43,289 nt of DNA from a bacterium (GTDB taxonomy: Bacteria; Pseudomonadota; Gammaproteobacteria; UBA6186; Azoamicaceae), in NCBI GenBank assembly GCA_027364575.1, contig DAHXPC010000015.1:1-43289 (forward strand), given 5' to 3'. This document shows, one piece after another, positions 1 through 7,101 of the stretch. Numbering within the stretch: the first letter of the stretch is position 1; the number at the start of each line of letters is the position of its first letter. Under the pieces are notes generated by a model, which was not told where the DNA came from, did not search any database, and saw only the letters and a program-made list of their open reading frames with translations. The position numbers and the translations under genes are program-made.

Positions 1-141
1 CTAAGAGCCCTATCAGCAAGGTGCGAAGATACTTTTAAAGAGGCCATAAAAATATCTTTTAATTCTATCCAAAAAAGCGATTTATTGTCTTGGTACAAAC
101 ACTGCGGATATTCGGATCAAATATTGATGGAACCGCTATAA
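1..141 (+). CDS. IS630-type transposase, C-terminal tail (partial)
   Basis: A frame is open from the first base of the window for 46 codons and ends in TAA. The peptide contains the tail motif SWYKHCGY, which resembles the '(N/D)WF.HCGY' ends of IS630-family DDE transposases. None of the DDE residues lie in this piece, so activity cannot be judged; the body of the gene lies outside the window. The stop sits next to the stop of the convergent gene on the other strand, so the end of the insertion sequence probably overlaps that gene's last codons. Family assignment rests on one short motif and is tentative. Confidence 0.45.
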   Translation, partial: LRALSARCEDTFKEAIKISFNSIQKSDLLSWYKHCGYSDQILMEPL

Positions 142-771
142 TTTTGAAAAAGGTGTGCCCATTTCTATTTTGATTTCTAATTTTCCACTCAATGGCATCT
201 CATTTTTCTCATTAGTTGCTTTTTTCTCGGTCTCTCCTTTTATTGCCTGGCTGATGAATAAGCCTTGAATTTTGCGGTATTCGGCCATTGTCGGGAAGGC
301 ACTGATTCCTTCCGGCATCTCCTTTTGCCCTGCCTTCATCATAGAGTGTGCGACCTCTTCAGCCCATGCTATGTCAAAAGTCATAATATACTCTAAAAGA
401 TAGTACATTTTCGGATCAATGAAATTGGTTTTTAAGGTATCCAATAAGAAGACGGCTATCTTCTTAGATCCACACATGCAGGCTATTTGTAAGGCGTTTT
501 CTAGCGTCTGTTCGTATAAATCTGAATAATTAAAGCGGAAAAAGTCCACGTTATCTATCACTAACGCGCAATCCACCGGACTAGGAGACAACTGTTTACT
601 AAGCACTTGGCGCATCAGTGCAGACGCTTCGCTTGGAAAACTTTGCTTCTCACACCATCTTTCAAAGAGTCGATCTCTTTTCTTATTAAAGCCATCTAGA
701 TCAGGCCCCACCGCTTCATGAAAAGCCTTATTGTAATCTGCTGTCGTTTGGTATCGAAATTGGGTCAACAT
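136..771 (-). CDS. hypothetical protein with a degenerate ankyrin-like segment
   Basis: I do not recognise a family. The 211-residue product is soluble-looking, without a signal peptide or membrane segment. Near the middle, LENALQIACMCGSKKIAVFL has the helix-turn-helix pattern of a worn ankyrin repeat. The C-terminus is rich in Lys and Glu. I chose the ATG at 771 because AGGGG stands 8 bases upstream; a GTG 13 codons earlier has no ribosome site. The last codons run into the presumed end of the IS630-type element, so the original C-terminus may have been replaced by the insertion. It sits among repeat-protein genes and could be an effector, but nothing proves it. Confidence 0.6.
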   Translation of the reverse strand: MLTQFRYQTTADYNKAFHEAVGPDLDGFNKKRDRLFERWCEKQSFPSEASALMRQVLSKQLSPSPVDCALVIDNVDFFRFNYSDLYEQTLENALQIACMCGSKKIAVFLLDTLKTNFIDPKMYYLLEYIMTFDIAWAEEVAHSMMKAGQKEMPEGISAFPTMAEYRKIQGLFISQAIKGETEKKATNEKNEMPLSGKLEIKIEMGTPFSKL

Positions 772-962
772 AACTTTTTCCCCTACAAAAACAGTGATTA
801 GCGCAGCCACACGAGTGGCTTTTCCTGCCCAATATTAATAATAGCCTAAAAATTTTATGTTTTGTAATAGGTCGCGGCGTCTGCATTCAATTCTAGGTTA
901 ACCAACACCTCTTGCCAGGCATTTTTTAACCCATACACCTAACCAGCTTAAAGCCACAAAAC

Positions 963-1880
963 AGCAACTCTGGAGACCATCAGAAAACGGGGTGTCATGC
1001 TGCTGTTGTTTACAAAAGTTACACGCTCGATAATGCTCAACAAATGACAAAAGCAAGAAGGCAGCGGTCTTTAAAACTTAGCCGCCCTCATTATCAAGAG
1101 CTTAAAAGCTTTGTGGTTTAGCTTCTTCAGAAAACCTGCTCTCCAGGGCAAATAGCCGGTTACCTTAAAATGAAATTAGGACGCTGCTCTATCTCTCATG
1201 AAGCCATTTATCGCTATATGTTTAGTGAAGAAGGCAAAAATCAAAGTCTATTTAAATATTTAAGATCAAGGAAAAAAATACGTCATAAGCAAAATTCTCG
1301 TAAATCTAAGCCTATCTTCAATCGGATTTCCATTCATCAGCGGCCTCAACTCATCAACAATAGAAATGATTTTGGCCACTGGAAAGCGGATTTGATGCTA
1401 TTTAAAAAAGGTAGCCAATGCAACCTCTTACCCTTAAGAGAAAGGCAAACCCGCTATGTAATCGCGATTAAAAACTATTCCAAGCGTTCGGAGGAAATTG
1501 CCAGCAGCTTAAAATACATTTTCTTAACCCGTGGAAGTGGTCTTCCGCTTAAATCTATCACCGTAGACAATGGCACAGAATGGGTCACACATGAAAAAAT
1601 GGCTGCCACATTAGGGGTAAAGGTGTATTTTTGTGATCCGTATAAATCTTACCAAAAAGGCAGTATTGAAAATGCCAACTTCTTTTTAAGAGAATTTTTC
1701 CCAAGAGAAGTCGTTATTGATCAATTGCCCGATGATTACATCGATGCTAAGGTCGATTTATTAAACCGTAGGCCAATGCAGTGTTTGGGTTATGTGACAC
1801 CCGAAAAGCTATTTTATCATCTCATGAAATCGAAAGTTCTCCCGAAGAAAACCAATCATTTTCTAATCGATCAAATGTAA
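963..1880 (+). pseudogene. IS30-family transposase, disrupted
   Basis: The intact 3' part (ATG at 1170, 236 codons) carries the IS30 DDE catalytic core: GHWKADLM (first Asp), VDNGTEW (second Asp) and DPYKSYQKGSIENANFFLRE (Glu). The preceding SISHEAIYRYMF is the standard IS30 junction. Reading upstream in the same frame gives family-like sequence, NAQQMTKARRQRS and SPGQIAGYLK, but an in-frame TAG at 1119-1121 falls inside it. Still further upstream the similarity moves to another frame (around 955-990), so the HTH half has at least one frameshift as well. A full IS30 transposase is about 310-340 residues; this one lacks a readable N-terminus and is most likely inactive. I could not identify terminal inverted repeats. 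Confidence 0.8.
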
Positions 1881-1924
1881 AAGAGACAGAAACGCAAGAA
1901 AAGCGTAATTAGTTCTAAAGGTTA

Positions 1925-2989
1925 TTATCGATCTGGTTTAATATTGCTACCAGGATCATCCTCCTCCGGCCCATGAGCTTGATGTGAAGATGAGGGCCCA
2001 TCAGGCTGTTTAGCGGTATTTTGCTTATGTTGTGCTGACACTCGCTGATTGTTAAACAAAAGAGCTCTAGAGGCGGGTGTTTTAGGTGAATTTCCAAAAG
2101 GCTGAGGTGCACTTCCGGACAGCTGAAGGTTGCTAAAATCCCTATTCAACTCATGCATGGACTGAGATGTGTCTTCCTGAACAACACTTGAAGACTCAGA
2201 AAAATTTCCTCTGCGACTGACGGTAGCAGGGGCTTTTTGAATACCTGCTCCTGCAGCTGCTGCGCTGCTATGAGAAGCCGCTGCCGCCGGTTGTGTATTA
2301 TCTGAGGCAGCTGCCGCTGCAGGAGTAGCTTGTAGTTCAAGGTTTGGCGTAGTATTCGCCCTTACAGCAAATTTCTCTGCTGCATATTTTTGTTGTAAGC
2401 CCTTGTTTTTTTTAAATTCCTTCCAGTTAATTTCATATATTTTATCATGATTAAGAATATATAAATTAGAATCTTGCTTTCTATCTAGAGATAATCCCGC
2501 TATTGTCCCACCATTAATACCATAGTTAACATTAAGCTCACCTTTATAGCCTACTATTTTAAGATTTTGATACCCTTTGTTACCCAATTCCATAGCAAGC
2601 TTTTGCGCAAATCCATCGGAATAACAGGCTATTAATCGAAGTTCATCAACACCCAATTTAGGCAAGTGCCACTCTTCATCTAATAGTTTTGCGACTGCTT
2701 GCGCAGATTTGGGTTGATCTGGCTTACTTTCGCCATCCGTATAGAGCGCTTGTTGATTTGGGTCTACAGAGGCTAATCCGTGGGCATGCAACAATACCAC
2801 AACGTTATATCCTTTTTTAATAGCAGCTTGGACCTCAGGACCAAGCGTTTTTCCTGACACTTCCTGAGCATCCTTGCCATAATAGACCAACAACGCATTT
2901 TTCCCTTCTTTAAGCTCTCCCTCTCTTTCTGGGGTAAAAACTAAATATTGAATCCATGAAGGTTCAGAAATAAGTGCAGCTGCAGACAC
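1925..2989 (-). CDS. clan CD (caspase/C80-like) cysteine peptidase candidate with low-complexity tail
   Basis: The 354-residue protein has the two-part signature of clan CD cysteine peptidases: a hydrophobic strand ending in His-Gly (VVVLLHAHG, His70-Gly71) and, about 50 residues on, a second strand ending in Ala-Cys (LRLIACYS, Ala121-Cys122). This is the His/Cys dyad layout of caspases, clostripain and the C80 self-processing domains of MARTX and clostridial toxins. Residues 1-200 would form the catalytic domain. Residues 215-250 are Ala-rich, and the rest is Ser/Pro/Gln-rich and probably disordered. There is no signal peptide. The start is a GTG preceded by AAAGGA at 7-8 bases. Its neighbours are an LRR gene and two decayed insertion sequences, which fits a horizontally acquired effector. 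Family is inferred from motif spacing only. Confidence 0.6.
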   Translation of the reverse strand: MSAAALISEPSWIQYLVFTPEREGELKEGKNALLVYYGKDAQEVSGKTLGPEVQAAIKKGYNVVVLLHAHGLASVDPNQQALYTDGESKPDQPKSAQAVAKLLDEEWHLPKLGVDELRLIACYSDGFAQKLAMELGNKGYQNLKIVGYKGELNVNYGINGGTIAGLSLDRKQDSNLYILNHDKIYEINWKEFKKNKGLQQKYAAEKFAVRANTTPNLELQATPAAAAASDNTQPAAAASHSSAAAAGAGIQKAPATVSRRGNFSESSSVVQEDTSQSMHELNRDFSNLQLSGSAPQPFGNSPKTPASRALLFNNQRVSAQHKQNTAKQPDGPSSSHQAHGPEEDDPGSNIKPDR

Positions 2990-3138
2990 AAAATCATCCT
3001 TTTATTAACTTATTATAAATATAGTACGTTTTAATAATAAACATCTGATCAGCCCATATGCCAGTTGTTAAGCTATCTAAAAAGGCTTAAACTTAAAAAT
3101 AAGTTTAAAGATATTTACGAGCAAATAAGGGTTAAATA

Positions 3139-3816
3139 ATGAAAAGCCTATCTTTCAAAAATCATATAACACTTGACCCAGATGATCTTTCAGAACCGGC
3201 CCTTAATGATCCTGAAATTGAAAGTCAATTTGCTGAAATTTGCAAAAAAATTGCTGAAGAGCAGGAGTTAGAAACTATAAATTTGAGAGGAAATTGGCTT
3301 TCTGAGCACCAATTAAAGACATTAGCTACTGTGCTTAAATCTCATAAACAACTAGTATTTCTAGACTTAGATTATAATCGCATAGGCACAGCAGCCATCC
3401 CTTATTTAAAACAAATTATCAAAGACCATCCTTTATTAACTCACATGAATCTTTGTCATAATGAAATTGATGATAATGCACTTCAAGCTCTATTAACAGA
3501 TGAAAACTTAGAATATGTTCAAAGAATAAAAAGTATAAACTTCAGGTTTTACAGTAACAAAATTACCGAGAAAGGAATAGATTTTGCTTTTGATAAAGTC
3601 TCTTTAGATACAATAGAAACTGCAGTAGCTTTCAATAAAGTTAAAGAAGAGCTGGAAGATAATTATTACAAGAAAATAGAGCATAAAAAAGATTTATTAA
3701 TGAGAAAGTCATCACCACCTGTGCTTTATTCTGCAGCGGCAATGATAAATGAACGAACTGACGAAAAAATTAACTCTTCTGAATCAAAAAGCCCACAAAA
3801 ACCATCGGCTTGCTAG
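3139..3816 (+). CDS. leucine-rich repeat protein
   Basis: The 225-residue protein has three or four ribonuclease-inhibitor-type leucine-rich repeats at about residues 45-140, seen as LETINLRGNWLSEHQLKTLA, LVFLDLDYNRIGTAAIPYL and LTHMNLCHNEIDDNALQALL. These form a short protein-binding arc. The N-terminal 40 residues are acidic, and the C-terminal 60 are charged and then Ser/Pro-rich and probably flexible. There is no signal peptide or membrane segment. The ATG has AAGGG 7 bases upstream. RI-type LRRs in bacteria of this kind are typical of type IV secreted proteins, but no secretion signal can be read. It is divergent from the peptidase-like gene, so the two may share the AT-rich 149-base gap. 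Confidence 0.8.
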   Translation: MKSLSFKNHITLDPDDLSEPALNDPEIESQFAEICKKIAEEQELETINLRGNWLSEHQLKTLATVLKSHKQLVFLDLDYNRIGTAAIPYLKQIIKDHPLLTHMNLCHNEIDDNALQALLTDENLEYVQRIKSINFRFYSNKITEKGIDFAFDKVSLDTIETAVAFNKVKEELEDNYYKKIEHKKDLLMRKSSPPVLYSAAAMINERTDEKINSSESKSPQKPSAC

Positions 3817-4403
3817 TTAATCAAGTTTCCAATTTGGTTTTGAACAAATGCTTAATAATAAATTTTGTTGCATTTGAGGTTTGGCAGTGCCGTTTTATCG
3901 TCTGAACCGCTTACCAATTCACCACTGCGAGGATAGTGTTCAGAAAACTGTGTCAATTGTAAGGTAAGTTGATAGAAGCACAAAGGCTTTGCAGGGATCT
4001 TAGACGAATGTTTTCTCATGAAATTTGGGTAAAGCTGAAAAACAGGGCCAATATTGTATCCAACTTTTACAGGCTTATACAATAAAATCGAACATTTTTG
4101 TGCTTCTTCTGAAGAAGGGCTTCGTTTTATGTGTTGCAATGATTACGGTGATAAAGATGAAGCCATCTTTAGAATGTTATTTTGGAATCGAACACGTAGC
4201 GCTAATGTTGAAATAGCTGTTTATTTTAACGTTGTTGCGTTAAGAAATGCTATACAATTAGCTATCGCTAATCAATCTCCAGTAGCTGCTAGTATTGCTG
4301 TGGCTATAACTAAAAAATATGAAAATATGAATGCTCAGAGCTTTCAGGGCATAGCAACAAGGAGTATAATGTTAATTTTATAAGCATTTTGAGCGGAGAA
4401 TTT
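3817..4403. other. mostly non-coding stretch with gene debris
   Basis: No convincing gene fills this gap. On the minus strand, 3891-3917 reads LVSGSDDKT, a textbook strand of a WD40 blade, but the surrounding frame does not continue as a WD40 repeat and no start is credible. On the plus strand a weak frame ends just before the TraB/GumN-like gene. The stretch is best read as remains of one or two older genes. Confidence 0.4.
4054..4383 (+). CDS. doubtful small ORF upstream of the TraB/GumN-like gene
   Basis: The frame begins at TTG and holds an ATG at 4129; the latter has GAAGAAGGG about 9-10 bases upstream. The peptide shows no family I recognise. Its second half is Ala/Ile-rich and helical (NAIQLAIANQSPVAASIAVA), which could be a piece of a repeat protein. 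It ends 20 bases before the next gene. It may be a real short gene, or a fragment left by rearrangement; codon patterns are not decisive. Confidence 0.25.
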   Translation: MYPTFTGLYNKIEHFCASSEEGLRFMCCNDYGDKDEAIFRMLFWNRTRSANVEIAVYFNVVALRNAIQLAIANQSPVAASIAVAITKKYENMNAQSFQGIATRSIMLIL

Positions 4404-5471
4404 ATGCCCTATCATCCTATGTTTTTTTCTTGTACTCATCCTGATTTTTCTTTTAAGCTTTATTTTTTAGGCGTGAGTCACTTCCAACAGTATTCTTTAT
4501 TACCAAATTGGTGCAAGCATAAAATAGCGTCCTGTCAAACTCTATTGCATGAAGGTGCTAACGGGGTTGTTTTTATTGATCCATTTTGGACCCCTCTTGC
4601 CTTTAAAACTAATCAAGACAGGCAATATTATGATTGGATGCGAGAATTATCCCCTGCTGAACAAATACTAGTACAAAAAGTAATTAACCACTATTGTTTG
4701 CATGTTAAAGGACTTGATTTTAAAGCACCTAGAATTCGCTGCTTAAGATTTTGGGCCATAGATTCTATCGTTCAAAATTTTTCTTATTTTTATAAAGGAG
4801 GTGAAATTGATTATACAGTTCACAATATTTTTAAAAGCCAAAATAAAAAAATAATTGATTTGGACTCTGAATTCTTAAAAAAAGAAATACAAAAATATTT
4901 ACTGCATGAGCATTTGGCTTTGCAAGAAAAATTAAACATTATGGATTCATTTAAAATGGGATTAAAAAATTGTAAAGTTTTCTTTGAAAGAAAGACTTGC
5001 GACCATGATTTAGAGGATGGCGTTGAAAACAACAACTTCCCTACCCATAAAGATTTTGTAAAAACGGTAGATATCGCAAATTGTTTTGCGAGAGAAGATC
5101 CAGAATGTAGCATTAATAGAAACACTCAATTTATGCATATGATTAATAAAAACATTGCAGAACAGATAAATTTTCCAAATGATTCTATGATCATGGTCGG
5201 CGCAAACCATTTGCCTGATCTATTTATGCGGCTGCAATTAAAAGGTTGTAAAATTTATCAAGAATATGAAAATTACCTCCTCCCTTTGAACATTAATCTA
5301 CATTCATTTAGAATAGAAATAAGAGCATATGAAAACTTAAGGAATGATATATTGGGATATTCGCCTTTAAAATTGAATTGGCTTCAGCAAACATTAAAAA
5401 CCAATTATGAAAATCAGAAAATTCTAGCATTACGAGCCCCGAAGGCCAAGGGTCTATCAATCAAAGTGTGA
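4404..5471 (+). CDS. TraB/GumN (TIKI-like) family protein candidate
   Basis: The 355-residue product has the two GxxH motifs that define the TraB/PrgY/GumN/TIKI superfamily, thought to bind the catalytic metal: YFLGVSHFQ near the N-terminus (Gly23-His26) and IMVGANHLPDLF near residue 266-269. Before the second motif comes RNTQFMHMINKNI, like the conserved 'RN..w...i' segment of the family. Secreted members have signal peptides; this one does not, so it would be cytosolic or delivered by another route. The region between the motifs is long and shows no recognised domain. I start at the ATG with GGAG 5 bases upstream rather than a TTG five codons earlier. Enzyme activity is not shown. Confidence 0.55.
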   Translation: MPYHPMFFSCTHPDFSFKLYFLGVSHFQQYSLLPNWCKHKIASCQTLLHEGANGVVFIDPFWTPLAFKTNQDRQYYDWMRELSPAEQILVQKVINHYCLHVKGLDFKAPRIRCLRFWAIDSIVQNFSYFYKGGEIDYTVHNIFKSQNKKIIDLDSEFLKKEIQKYLLHEHLALQEKLNIMDSFKMGLKNCKVFFERKTCDHDLEDGVENNNFPTHKDFVKTVDIANCFAREDPECSINRNTQFMHMINKNIAEQINFPNDSMIMVGANHLPDLFMRLQLKGCKIYQEYENYLLPLNINLHSFRIEIRAYENLRNDILGYSPLKLNWLQQTLKTNYENQKILALRAPKAKGLSIKV

Positions 5472-5517
5472 TGGAATGGACTAATTATAAGGGAGAATTA
5501 CCGGATCAAATAATCCT

Positions 5518-5550
5518 TGTAGTGGAGTTGCACCTATTAAACCGGACCAC
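5518..5550. repeat. left terminal inverted repeat of the IS3-family element
   Basis: Begins TGTAGTGGAG and runs into AAACCGGACCAC. It pairs with the right end over the TGTAGT tip and the GGACCA block, with a two-base length difference in between. Confidence 0.65.
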
Positions 5551-5552
5551 CG

Positions 5553-6383
5553 TTAGCCCAGATTACACTCTTTTAAAAACTGTCTTGGCGAACGCATTTT
5601 AAGCCCCTTATGGGGTGCACATTCATTATAATCCTCGAACCAACCGGATAGTTGTTCCATGACCCTTTTTGCGTCTTTTAAGTCTCCAGCCCAGACATAA
5701 TCTCGTTTAAATGTCTTTACAAAGGCTTCAGCCATACCATTACTCTCAGGGCTATAGGCTGGCGTGGTGCATATTTCAAATCCTAATCTTCGACCACATT
5801 CAACAGTCTCTCTGGCGGTGTAGCAGGGTCCATTATCGCTTAACCATTGAATTTTACAAGGTAATTTTAAAGTGGGCCCAAAACGATATTCAACTGTCTC
5901 TACCATCAGATCTCGAATAGCTGCCCCGTCCATTCCAACTGTTGAGGAGACGTATCTCATTGCTTCTCGATCACATGTGTCTAGTGAAAAGGCAACATGA
6001 ACCTTATCCCCGTTCCAACATTGTATCGAAAATGGATCAGAGCACCAACGAGTATTTGAGCGCAACGTAATAATTTGTCCAGAATGTGTCAAGTTTGGTC
6101 GGCCTGTATGTCGTTGCAACAACAGTCCATTTTTCTTCATTATGCGATAAATACATTTGTGATTCACACGCTTTTGACCGTCATTCACTAGATCTTTATT
6201 TAACAACGCTGTGATCCTTCGATAACCATAACTAGGCCTTTGATCAACCAGTTTGCGTATTAAATCTAATAATGTGGGATCCGTCGCTTTACTGTATATC
6301 CGCTTCTGATAAGGAACACTCATTTCTATTCTCTTTACTATATTTGATCGAGCAACTTGCAAGACTTCACAAATAACTCTCAC
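5553..6383 (-). CDS. IS3-family transposase OrfB (DDE domain), IS2 group
   Basis: This 276-residue protein is the catalytic half of an IS3-family transposase. The rve-type DDE core is present: RWCSDPFSI (Asp), LSDNGPCYTA (Asp) and SPESNGMAEAFVKTFKRDY (Glu). The phrases SLDTCDREAM and VETVEYRFG match the IS2 group closely. The N-terminal HTH_21-like part has YGYRRITALLNKD. A GTG overlaps the orfA stop (GTGA), but the frame is open further upstream, and the normal product would be an OrfAB fusion made by -1 slippage. The orf itself appears intact; transposition would still need OrfA, which is interrupted. Confidence 0.85.
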   Translation of the reverse strand: MRVICEVLQVARSNIVKRIEMSVPYQKRIYSKATDPTLLDLIRKLVDQRPSYGYRRITALLNKDLVNDGQKRVNHKCIYRIMKKNGLLLQRHTGRPNLTHSGQIITLRSNTRWCSDPFSIQCWNGDKVHVAFSLDTCDREAMRYVSSTVGMDGAAIRDLMVETVEYRFGPTLKLPCKIQWLSDNGPCYTARETVECGRRLGFEICTTPAYSPESNGMAEAFVKTFKRDYVWAGDLKDAKRVMEQLSGWFEDYNECAPHKGLKMRSPRQFLKECNLG

Positions 6384-6775
6384 TCTAAACCTTCCACTCC
6401 CGGCAATGGTTGCCGCGAGATCAGTTTTTTTTCGCGCGCAAGCTTAACTGCCTCGCGTAAAATTTCATTTTCCATTGTCTTTCTACCCAATACTCGCTCA
6501 AGCTCTTTAACACGATTTTCTAAATCTTTGACTTTGCTTTTGGGAACCACTTCTTCTTCACTGCCAACACCTATTAATCCACCAGCTTCCATGAGCTTTC
6601 TCCAGTAAAATAATTGACTAGGAGGTATACCATATTTACGGGCCACATAAGAGACCGTCATACCAGATTGTTTTGTTTCTTCAACGATTAACCGTTTTTC
6701 ATGAGGGGCTCAGCGTCTTTGCCGTTCTACTGAGGTAATTACCTCAACTTTTTGGTTATTACTAGTCATATTCAT
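6380..6775 (-). pseudogene. IS3-family OrfA (HTH protein) with premature stop
   Basis: OrfA of IS3 elements binds the terminal repeats through an HTH and leucine zipper. Translation would start at the ATG with AGGAG 7 bases upstream (MNMTSNNQKVEV...), but codon 20 is TGA at 6710-6712. In relatives this position is Trp (RR-W-.P-EK), so the change is TGG to TGA. The rest is intact: MTVSYVARKYGIPPSQLFYW is the HTH, and KVKDLENRVKELERVLGRK is the zipper. Restart at the ATG of MTVSYV (6661) would give a protein lacking the first helices. Confidence 0.75.
6425..6432 (-). promoter_or_regulatory. A8 slippery site for -1 frameshift between orfA and orfB
   Basis: On the coding strand the run of eight A is followed by C, read as GAA AAA AAA C in the orfA frame. 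Slipping back one base enters the orfB frame, which is open from there (TDLAATIAGSGRFRVRV) straight into OrfB. This is the usual way IS3 elements make the OrfAB transposase. Confidence 0.7.
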
Positions 6776-6809
6776 AGTCTTACTCCTATATCTTAATAGG
6801 GCGACTAAA

Positions 6810-6837
6810 TGGTCCTGTTCAAAGGGGGGCTACTACA
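6810..6837. repeat. right terminal inverted repeat of the IS3-family element
   Basis: Read inward it begins TGTAGTAGCC and continues to GAACAGGACCA, the partner of the left end. Confidence 0.65.
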
Positions 6838-6839
6838 AA

Positions 6840-6980
6840 TGCAAATTTGACGGCATTAGAGCTTTAATATTTAGAAATGAATATACCGTTAAAATATTTA
6901 GCAAAAACAAAATTGACACTAGTGAAAATTACCCTGAACTTATTCAAGCCTTTTCTAAGCAAGATTGCCCACATATTTAG
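6840..6980 (+). pseudogene. remnant of an ATP-dependent DNA ligase (motif I region)
   Basis: Beginning 3 bases outside the insertion sequence, one frame reads CKFDGIRALIF, then VKIFSKNKIDTSENYPEL, and stops at TAG after 46 codons. K-x-D-G-x-R is nucleotidyltransferase motif I of ATP-dependent DNA ligases, where the Lys is adenylated. The following '(S/R)RN..D.T..YPEL' is the usual sequence 20-30 residues later in bacterial and viral ATP ligases. The 5' part is missing at the IS boundary, and the remaining ligase domains are absent downstream. The fragment cannot be functional. It records a lost ligase gene, or a piece carried in by recombination. Confidence 0.55.
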
Positions 6981-7101
6981 AGAGCAATTTTAAAACATAA
7001 AAAAGGTTTTGAATTTATTTACAGCATTTATCAAAAATAAATTACCCTTATTTTCGTTTGATATTTTATGCATTATATGTTTGATACCTAATCATGGCTT
7101 A

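Larger units (their letters stand above)
5518..6837 (-). mobile_element. IS3-family insertion sequence, IS2 group, probably inactive
   Basis: About 1.32 kb. The two ends form imperfect inverted repeats: both begin TGTAGT and share an inner block, AAACCGGACCA on the left and GAACAGGACCA on the right. Inside are orfA and orfB, overlapping with a -1 frameshift site. OrfB matches the IS2 group. OrfA carries a nonsense codon. I see no target-site duplication next to the ends: the five bases are ATCCT on the left and AATGC on the right. That suggests recombination or deletion since insertion, or that my ends are off by a few bases. The right end abuts a DNA-ligase remnant. Confidence 0.85.

Noticed and set aside
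5471..5517. A short frame (MEWTNYKGELPDQI) starting at the TGATG overlap with the TraB/GumN-like gene, with a seeming LRR-like continuation (NLTALEL) on the other side of the IS3 element
   Set aside because: The continuation on the right side is better explained by the ligase motif in another frame, no target duplication links the two sides, and the joined peptide is too short to support a repeat.
963..6837. Composite transposon formed by the two insertion sequences
   Set aside because: The elements belong to different families (IS30 and IS3), so they cannot act as matching ends.
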